From NCBI GenBank assembly GCA_028554755.1, contig JAPTOF010000011.1:3190501-3254500 (forward strand): DNA of 64,000 bases. Direction: 5' to 3'. Below, one piece after another: positions 56,101-64,000 of the stretch. The position numbers and the translations under genes were made by a program. Position 1 is the stretch's first letter; the number at the start of each line of letters is the position of its first letter. The notes beneath the pieces are model-generated. The model worked only from the letters and a program-made list of their open reading frames with translations, made no database searches and was not told the origin of the DNA. The stretch is from Cordia subcordata. Its lineage: Eukaryota > Streptophyta > Magnoliopsida > Boraginales > Cordiaceae.

Positions 56101-59100
56101 TATGATCCTCTAGTTCTTTTACTTTGTCCACTCTATGCATAGAGAAAGACAGCCAAGAAATCTCATGCATAGCTCTTTCAAGCTATTGGCTTAGTGTCTC
56201 CTGATAACAACATGATGTATGTGAAGTCTATAAGAGAGGCATGAAATTGACTATAGATTAAGTAGATCCTCGGACCAAACCTAAAGGTAATGCATTTAAA
56301 AAAGATAATTATATTTCCTTTTTTATATTTTTCCTGACTAATCATAATCTAATCAAAATCTGCCAAGATATTTAGTTTTCCTTTTTTAATTTTTTCCCTA
56401 ATCACAATCAAATCAAAATATGACATCTCTCTCTCTCTCTTTTTTTTTTTTTTTGTCATCATTACAAATGTATATTTCTCTCAAATTACTATATCAACTG
56501 ATTAGCAGCAAGTGATTTTTCTTTTTCGAGCTAAAGCAGCAAGTGATTCACCATGACTACTCTAGCATCAATTTTTTCCTTAGTCGAACTTGTGCGTCAA
56601 ATTAGTTAATACTTGGACATCAAATTAGTTTTGACAGACATCAAATTAGTTTTGACCAAAAATAAAATAAAATTAGTATATGTCTCAATAGAATTGTAAT
56701 TGATAGTCTTATCTAAATCTCCTATGAAATTTAAAAGAAATGCCACCATTTGAAAAAATTAATAGTCTTTTCGAAGTTAAAAATCATTCGGTTAGTCAAA
56801 ATAAGACTAATTAAATAATTTAATGACCTCTAAAATAATTTATCAAAAAACAAACTATCAAAAAAATTGGGATTAGGGGAAACTTCCAAGTGAAATAGAA
56901 ATCCACTAAAATGAAGTAGCAATCACAAATTCTATCTTATTATAACCATATGCTTGAAAACCTAGGAAAAGAAAAACAATTTCAAAAGAAGAAATAACAA
57001 AAAAGGGGTTGTTAATATATATATATATATATGGATGTATGTATATATGGATGTATGTATATATGTGTGTATGTATATATGTATTTATGTATGTATATAT
57101 GTATATATAAAATAAAACACACATGCACTTAAGCATCAAATTCGGCCCCACTCAGCTGGAAAAAGAGCACACTCACATTTCCTATATAATTTTTCTATCA
57201 AGCAGCACCTGAACGATAGGCCTAAGCCAGAGAGATAAATTTTACTGAATTAAAAAATTTGGCCTAAATTTCTCAAAAATCAAGAAATATTAATCATATT
57301 TCAGCTTCAAGCATAAAGACTTTATAAAGAAAATTTGTTTCAACGACTTGATTATTAATTAGGTTCCTTAACATAAAGAAAAAGATCGAATAATGATAAA
57401 TTAAGTGATGATAAAAATATAATAAAATTATTTAAATATTGGTCAATATATTGGATCTCCTTTATTAGTTTTGTATTAATATTTTTTAAATAACACAAAA
57501 TTAAGAAAATTCGTAATATTATGACATTATTAAGAGCTCCATATCCTTCAACACTTGGTCGGATATACGGCCTATTTGGATTCACTTTTTTCAAGGAAAA
57601 ATTACTTTTTTCCTGAAAAAGTTACATTAAATTTGCAATAACTATTTGATTTGGCTTCCAAAAAAGCTGAAACTGTGAAAAAGTTCCAACTACAGCTTTT
57701 TCTAAAAGCTACAATTTTTAGTTTCTCAAAAAAAGCTATTTTTTAAAAGCCGTTAAAAAATGCTAATCCAAACGAGCTCATAGTCAAAGGGGACACATCA
57801 GTTCGCCCAAAAGTCCACATCCAGAAGCATGCATGCATGTCATTAATCACTCTATGAAAGGCTAGAGAGATGTTGCCAGCAGTTTTATATAGACAACGAA
57901 TTGTTTGCATGTTGCAATAATATATGATATTACAAGTAATCACTACTATTTTCAGCATAAAAGTATGCTTTTCACAATGTCGTTATTCGAGATCAGGTCA
58001 AGTAGTTGAAAAATATCATCACTTGTCATATTCAACTTGAAAGCCACTTAGAATTAAGAAAAGTCCATTGGTTGGAAAATAGATATGTGATTGGTGTTTC
58101 CCATGCCAGTTTATGATGTGACCCATTAGAATCTCAATGTTAATGTACTCAAATTTAATGCCGTAAGTTCCCTCAACCACAATGAAATAGTACAACAGAC
58201 TCCACAAGTTAGTATTATACAACTCAGAGAAATGCAAAAACATGTCTGTCACAATGTACCTGGCATCCGGGTTCATTGAGAGAAAGATGTCAAGAAAATC
58301 CACAGCTTCTAAACTGCTTAAACGGGATAGCTGGAAAAAAAGAGCAGTTTGCAAAGTCATCTTTCAATTTCAATTGTTTGAACACTGGAAATATGTTTTT
58401 TTATGGAACACATGCACTGAAATGAATTCCAAATTAGAGTAGACAAGCTATAGAGCATTTTTCATATACATAATTATCTTCTGTTCTGTAAGTTCATTAT
58501 ATATCTTCCTTTTCCTATATACTATAGTAAAATGAAAAGAAAAATATTAGGGTGGCACACTGAATTCAAATCTAAAATCCACAAATGTGCCAGGTTATAG
58601 TGTTATTTGGATCCCACATCTCACTCTTCTACTACCTCTCACTGGAATCAGATTGTCGTCTCCTAGGGGTCCTGACTGAGGAGCCTTATAAAAAGTATTT
58701 CAGGAACATATTCACTTATCAGAAGTAACAATTTTGGAAAAGGTCCATTTAGCGACAGTCAGAATCTTTTTCAAGTAACCAAGTCTTTTAACACAAAGGA
58801 AAGACTAACAAAAAGAAGAAAACTATTCTGAATCCCAGAAAACCAAAAGGTAGAACATTCCAATATGCTTCCTTCACACCTCTCCCTCAACATCCAACAA
58901 TGAAAGAGAAAGAACACATATCTGCAGCAAAATGCTCAATTTTTTTTCTTTCCAGTTCTGTAATGAAAATTTAGATTCAGTGGCTCGAGTAACAAAATAA
59001 AGTAATAATGTGCTCTACAATAACAAAATTTAGCGCCATGTAGCTGATGAGGAAGAACTCTCTGTGAAGTTTTAGTCTAGTTGTCCTAGCTATGAAAATA

Positions 59101-62100
59101 TCTACATGTAACTAGTCAATCACACGTGAAAAGTAATAGTATGAGCTATCATTACTAGATATTTCTTGCATCTCTCATACAGCTAGATTTAAGTGAGTCA
59201 GAAAATTAGTTAGGAGATTCCAGACTCCATCAGTCCATAAATTGTACTACATCATTTTCTGATTGATAGAAAATATTTCTTCCCTCAACTGTCTCTCTTC
59301 TCTCTTCTCTCTCTATTTCATAGTGCTTGGGATTTTCAATAAGAAGAACTTATCTCCCACAGATTATAGTTTTTTGTCAAATATATGCCCTCCAGCACAC
59401 CGTACTCCTACAGTCCTATTATTTATTGTTCCTATTGGATTTTTTGCTTTGCAGGGGCTTACTGCGGCAGAGAAATCTGGAGATGTATACTACAGAAAGA
59501 GAATCGAGGATAATGAGCTTATTACATCAACTAGAATCACTAAGAAGACTAGAGGATCATAGAAACATAATGACTGGAAAGTGAAAAGTAAAATTTCAAT
59601 GATGCAAAAAAGAAGAAAGAAAAAAGTCAAAAATTCAGTGGTGACTTAAGTTCCATTGGTAAGTTTCCTGTTACATCAATGATAAAAGAAGAGAAAATGA
59701 TTCAACTTCAAATGGCTTGTAATTAACAACTAAATTTTAAAAAATAAGAAGAAACAGCTAAATGATGCAACAATTTGTCAGCATTTAAAGGAAGTTGAGG
59801 GAAAATATATATACATAGACATCTTTCACTAGCTTACTTAATCATACCAAAAAGACATGGAAAAACATTCTTCAGTCACATATCTTTAAAAAGAAAAAGA
59901 ATAAAATGACCCACCAGGGGTCGCCATCCAATATGATTTCCAATAGAAGAACAAAGGACTACTAACTGAAATTCAAACAACTTTGCAATGTCATTCAATC
60001 TCATAACAATATTTCTTCTTCAACTGTTAATTCAATATCTTGACAACTCCTTATTTTAATTAAATGAGGCCGTGCGTGTGGTTCTTTTCTCTTCTGTTTC
60101 CTAAGAAGTTACGAAGCGCTGAAGACTGTAGAGAATCATGGGTACCCTTATTGCCAAAATAACTAAGGGCCTTTTCTCATATGCATATGAGTATAATTTA
60201 TGTCCACCAAACAAATGTACCGAGCAGTGGTTTTAACTGATCACATCAGTAGCACATCTAGAAACTAAATTACATGCTTATCTTGCTCTAGCTACTGCAA
60301 ACTGTAGTTGTATGGTATCAAGAAACAATTACAACTCACAGGATCAAGTCGTGCCATTTCAACCATATAGAGAGAAGGATTTTCCTGCCAGAAATGTACA
60401 AATCGGAATCAGTTTTCATAAAGTAAGAAATCACAAAACATTTTGTTTCGAAGTAAGAAATCATGAATCATGTATATTCTGTTAGCCATAAACAAAACAA
60501 GTAAAAAATAAAAATACACATGCACATATATACTCTTCATATTTTAGTAAGAGGATGCAGGTCCTCTGCTGTCTCACCAACAGAAAAGTAGAAGAGAGTG
60601 AAAATAATATAGTTTCAACAAAATAATTGCATTCTCAGAAACCGCACAACAAAAAGATTTTCTTGTTAAGTATGAAACAATACAATCCAACTTATCTGGA
60701 CTAAAGTCATGAGTAGCAATACCTGCTTGGCCTCAGATGCCCTCATCAGAAGCATTACATCTCCATAAGTGTACGATGTCTGTACAACATTGAGAGCAGT
60801 GGCAATAGCTTTGCTAGTCTGCCCACAAACATGTGAATGATGTTTACTAAAATTTAAAGATTAAACGCAAGTGTGTGATGCATATACAGTACATTTCCAT
60901 AATATATCCACCAAGGAGCGAATTACTAGAAAATAATAATGGCTGCACAAAAAGTTGCCTGTCAAGTAAACCTTTACAGATCAGCAAAGAGTACTTCTTG
61001 GGCTTCACAGCAAAGGCAATTATAAGCATGTTCTTTGGGAGATAAAGACCTATCTTCCTTTCATTTCTTGATAAGAACAAACTAAGCAGCAACAATGATG
61101 TTTAACTGAAGTAACAAACTATGGCGGAATTTGACCGGGTAATCAGAACCTAAGCTGTGCAATCAGTGCCAAGTATGTGTTTGTACACAAAGATATAAGT
61201 CTATATACACTCCTACACAGACAGGGAGTAATAACTTGAATAGAGCATAAATTCGGAAATCAGAGTATCACTATAAAAGAGATAGAATGCAAAAGTATTG
61301 GAGTCACTCACCCTCTGAGCAAAACGAACAGCATTTTCCTTTTGACTTTCAGGTGAAATGACAGGAAGATACTCCACCTGGCATTTTTTAATTGATCAAC
61401 CGATAGTAGAAATCAACTTTCAATTATGATTTCATTTCCTTTTCACAAATAGAAACTTAAAGATCAGCACAAAAGCAGAAGGTTTTGTGCCAAAAGCAAT
61501 GAAAGTAAAGAAAACAGAAACATTAGAAAGTAAAGAAAACAGAAACATTAGAAATGTAAAGTTGTCAACATCTCGAGTTCAGTTTTAGGGAGGCTGACTA
61601 TTCCTTATCCAAAAATGAAGCAAAATATTCAGGACTGAATTACAGATGTGGGAAATCAGAATTAGGGAGATCACAAGGCATAGATTTCAGGCTTTCAGGC
61701 CCAGTAGATCATCTGAATCCAGGCACATCTAGTTATTAGCATCCAAAAACTTGCTCATTTAAATGTAGGATATAAGCATGGAAATAGAGGAAGCAAACAG
61801 TTATAGACCTTGAGAAGATTAATTGCTCAAACAATATACAAAAAGAAAAAAAAGGAAAAAGTTAAAGAAAACACAAAGATGCAGAGAGTACCTCCATAAA
61901 GTTGTGGAACTGTGTAAACATTCTAAACATCAACTTCCCCAATTCAACGAGCCCCCTGAACAGAATGCAAACCAAAATTAAGTATATCTCATTTGAGGCA
62001 GAGATGTCCTCCCTCCTCCTATCCTCAATAATAGAAAAGGAAGACACAGGAGAAACAAAACCAAAGATATGACATATAGAAATACTCCCTAAAACTTTAA

Positions 62101-63854
62101 AAGGAAAGGAAAGAAACAGCATACCAGGATTGGTCAAAGTGCACATGCGGATACCGAACAAAAACTGGCTGAATGGGATAACCAGGAACAAATGCACCAA
62201 GTTGGAAAGAAATAAGAACTCTTCCATTTGTTGTGGTTCCCTCGGGAAATAAAAGCACTCGAGGAAATTCATTAGCAGAAGCCTTTCTCTGTATTCACAT
62301 CCTTGAAAGCATATTTCTGTATCAAATAGCTAATATACTGATGAAGCTTTCAAAGTTTGGAATTTTTCATCCAGAGACACTGAAAGATTCACTGAACATA
62401 CTAGGCAAGCCATCACTTTTTCTTTTCAGGAATGGACAATGATGACAAGAATCATCTTTTGACAATGTCAAAAAGAAGTGCAGAAATAAGTTGTGTTATT
62501 ATAGAATAACTCAAATAGGATTCATTGAGAAGTCAAAACATGGATTTAGTTTTAAAAATTTTATGATCAACAAAGAAAAACTAAAAAATGAGATTGCAAT
62601 AGTTACAATAATTGGAAGCAACAACCAACCACCTTTTTCTTGACCTTTGATTGGAGAGATGAAGGCATCTTCCTTAACGTGGGGGGCCTGGGGGCCTGGG
62701 GGCAGCCGGCGAGCGTGGGGTGGTGGGGGATATGAAACCAACCTACAAGCTTTTTTGTTTCAATTGTTTATTCCTTGGGATAGCAGACCCTTAGTCCCTT
62801 ACAATCTTTTCTTTTCCTGTTTCTGGGTTGGGAAGAAGATTTTTCGATTTTAAAGAATGTGATAATAATTATGGTGGAAGCTCACTGAAATAATATTGCA
62901 AAACAATAGTGCAAATGATCTTGCCTGGATTACTTAAATGTACCCAAATGATTTACAGTCATCAAATAGTGCAACAATGGTAAGCATTTAATACCCAAGA
63001 ATAGGAAGCAATAAGCATTTTTCTTTAATTCTCTACTCCCTGTGAATTGTGATGGGAGAAATGATGATATTTTCCTTTTTTTCCCAGGTCAGGGAAGGGG
63101 CTTGTTGGAGGTTTAAAGAACATGATGACATTAATGGTGGAAGCTCAGTTAAAAAATGTCTACAGGGTGTGTTATAAAGATTTCAAATGCTTAGTCATCA
63201 AACAATTTAGCCTGTAAACACATTTCCATTCTGAATTCTGAAAATTGAAAAACATAACAAGAAATAAGGAAAATAAGATTGGTTCACCAGGAGGAAGGGG
63301 TAGCCTGGGTATTGTACTGGTCAGTCCATTCACAGGTATTTGTAGGACAGGGTCCATGAATATGTCCATTTTGTTAGGAAGAAGGGCAGGGCTTCGAGAG
63401 TGGGTTAGGTGGACAGTAAAAGAGTGACAGGACTTCATTTCAGTTTCTTAAACATATATTTCATAGTCCAAAACCCAATCACATCTCAACTAAAGAAGAA
63501 GCTGATAATTACTGCTAGATTATAGGTAAAGACAGAAGAATTATTGTTATAAAATTGGTCAAGACAAATAACAATTAATGATTACTAGGCTACTTGTAAG
63601 TGTTTAAGCACAATTGACGCAAGGTTAAAAACTGAAACGGCTTCACAATTGACGCAAGGTTAAAAACTGGCAAGCAAGTAGCATATGCCAGTTAATTTGT
63701 ATGATCAATTGTCACTAATTCTCCAACTTATGTCAACCCAATGCAGGAAACTGGAAAAAGCAAAAGCTAAATGGGGTAGATAGAACTTTTTTACCTTTAT
63801 TTCTTCAACGGCATGCTTCCTTGATGATTGTGAGAATCTATTGACATAAATAAC
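53025..63854 (-). CDS. LPEAT2: Lysophospholipid acyltransferase with EF-hands (LPEAT2-like), C-terminal 337 codons in 12 exons
   Basis: Transfers an acyl chain to lysophosphatidylethanolamine or related lysophospholipids in membrane remodelling, by homology to plant LPEAT2. Exons (minus strand): 63854-63795, 62288-62125, 61955-61892, 61377-61312, 60818-60723, 60384-60340, 58330-58260, 55492-55426, 54326-54276, 53610-53500, 53391-53344, 53195-53025. Every internal junction is GT-AG and phases join without a stop. The acyltransferase domain is visible from VIYVNRFSQSSRKH through FPEGTTTNG (second exon, motif III) and VPGYPIQPVFVRYP. The C-terminal half has an EF-hand region: NPDASGHVEMPD, DQQKIGKITFKQ and DFNRKNYVLEQE are degenerate, and DRDNDGRISKDE is canonical. 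The family is about 540 residues, so roughly the first 200, including NHxxxxD, lie right of the window. No lesion seen. Confidence 0.9.
54520..54636. mobile_element. MITE-like inverted-repeat element in an intron
   Basis: Left end GGGTGTTTGGCT and right end AGCCAAACACCC are exact inverted repeats. The inner GGTGCTTATAAGCACC occurs on both sides and is itself palindromic. About 117 bp. The termini resemble hAT-type MITEs, but I could not find a clear target duplication. It lies in the intron 54327-55425. Confidence 0.7.
55188..55208. repeat. Poly-C/poly-A run in an intron
   Basis: About 14 C followed by 8 A. Confidence 0.85.
57017..57110. repeat. TA and TATG microsatellite in an intron
   Basis: About eight TA units followed by repeats of ATGTATATATGG/ATGTATATATGT. 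The minus-strand frame across it is an artefact. Confidence 0.85.
57569..57778. mobile_element. hAT-like MITE candidate in an intron
   Basis: GCCTATTTGGATT at the left end and AATCCAAACGAGC at the right end are imperfect inverted repeats (11 of 13). The body contains AGCTTTTT/AAAAAGCT inverted runs. Target duplication not clear. Confidence 0.55.
58331..60339 (-). other. Intron of the LPEAT2-like gene (2,009 bp)
   Basis: AT-rich with TC-rich runs (59280-59315). On the opposite strand, TTTTTTGCTTTGCAG (59442-59456) precedes a 40-codon charged frame that could be a remnant exon of another gene; see findings. Otherwise nothing recognised. Confidence 0.6.
60385..61891 (-). other. Small introns and exons of the LPEAT2-like gene
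   Basis: Introns 60385-60722, 60819-61311 and 61378-61891 hold no recognised element except a perfect 25-bp tandem duplication at 61501-61550 (AAAGAAAACAGAAACATTA twice). Confidence 0.6.
62125..62288 (-). CDS. LPEAT2: LPEAT2-like exon with acyltransferase motif III
   Basis: 164 bp, 54 codons plus two bases. It encodes FPEGTTTNG, the substrate/glycerol-phosphate-binding motif III of PlsC-type acyltransferases, and PGYPIQPVFVRYP, the motif IV area. It ends in a split Trp codon (TG/G) completed by the exon at 61955. Confidence 0.92.
62289..63794 (-). other. Intron of the LPEAT2-like gene (1,506 bp) with G-rich island and local duplication
   Basis: Holds the G-rich island (62681-62730). Two segments of about 170 bp (around 62790-62960 and 63070-63220) share TATGGTGGAAGCTCA / TAATGGTGGAAGCTCA and neighbouring text. 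A 26-bp repeat occurs at 63609-63634 and 63644-63669. Confidence 0.55.
62681..62730 (+). other. G-quadruplex candidate in an intron
   Basis: G6-CCT-G5-CCT-G5-then a 14-base spacer-G4-TGG-TG5 on the + strand, which is the template strand of the gene. Four runs of at least four G, with two loops of three bases. Confidence 0.75.
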
Positions 63855-64000
63855 CTACAGAGATTAATTGGAGACAAGAATTCGATGTATGTTGTTAGTC
63901 GTATAGATTTCATGACAAAAATTGCATAACTTGAGGGACAACAATTCAAAATTAAAAGTCAGTGATCAATATAACTTGGAGAAAGAAAAGAAGCAATTCA

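Larger units (their letters stand above)
55493..58259 (-). other. Largest intron of the LPEAT2-like gene (2,767 bp)
   Basis: It splits the Ser codon (AG/T) within the first EF-like loop. It holds a CT/T run (56425-56454), an 18-bp repeat of CATCAAATTAGTTTTGAC (about 56618 and 56639), a TA/TATG microsatellite (57017-57110) and a MITE-like element (57569-57778). No coding sequence found. Confidence 0.75.

Noticed and set aside
56906..57151. Minus-strand frame rich in Tyr, Ile and His
   Set aside because: It is the translation of a TA/TATG microsatellite in an intron.
1..64000. tRNA or rRNA genes, CRISPR arrays, organelle insertions
   Set aside because: No cloverleaf-type sequence, ribosomal signature, regular spacer array or organelle gene was noticed by eye; a covariance-model scan would be needed for small RNAs.

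Overview
The window is nuclear DNA of a flowering plant. Evidence: long LTR retrotransposons of both superfamilies (Athila/Tat-like Ty3/gypsy with tRNA-Asp-type primer sites; SIRE/Maximus-like Ty1/copia with an extra ORF after pol), and a multi-exon gene with GT-AG introns encoding a plant-type lysophospholipid acyltransferase with EF-hands. I cannot place it to genus, nor decide monocot versus eudicot.

Layout. 1-24622 is one old Athila/Tat-like element (A, + strand) whose 5' end lies left of the window. It was hit three times: solo LTR S1 (338-1781) in its 5' LTR, solo LTR S2 (6539-8418) in its reverse transcriptase, and complete element B (13083-24271, target duplication CCCAT) in its 3' LTR. 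A itself sits in a minus-strand relative, C (24623 to about 29575), whose 5' LTR is split by a SIRE-like LTR. 29600-33193 holds more fragments: a piece of a TGTTAGGA-type LTR, a copia 3' LTR (F), and a minus-strand gypsy LTR with primer site (G). 34046-44063 is a complete copia element (E, target duplication CATTT) inside an older LTR-like sequence (H). 44431 to about 49735 is a pol-less, gag-bearing element (D), split by another LTR (46199-47735). 49735-52400 is LTR debris, tandem repeats and AT-rich spacer.

53025-63854 (minus strand) carries the only apparently functional gene: the C-terminal 337 codons of an LPEAT2-like acyltransferase in 12 exons. It includes the FPEGTTTNG catalytic-domain motif and a C-terminal EF-hand region. 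The N-terminal part, including the NHxxxxD box, lies beyond the right edge. Its introns hold MITE-like elements, microsatellites and a strong G-quadruplex candidate.

No retroelement ORF is intact. All pol genes carry stops and frameshifts, so these are relics. The most interesting signals are: a GTCGAC-centred palindromic module upstream of the putative promoter in LTRs of unrelated families and again before the env-like ORF of E; a duplicated polypurine-tract motif bracketing about 1 kb of conserved non-coding DNA in A and B; two solo LTRs that start with TA instead of TG; and CAG-to-TAG decay of the gag tail of B.
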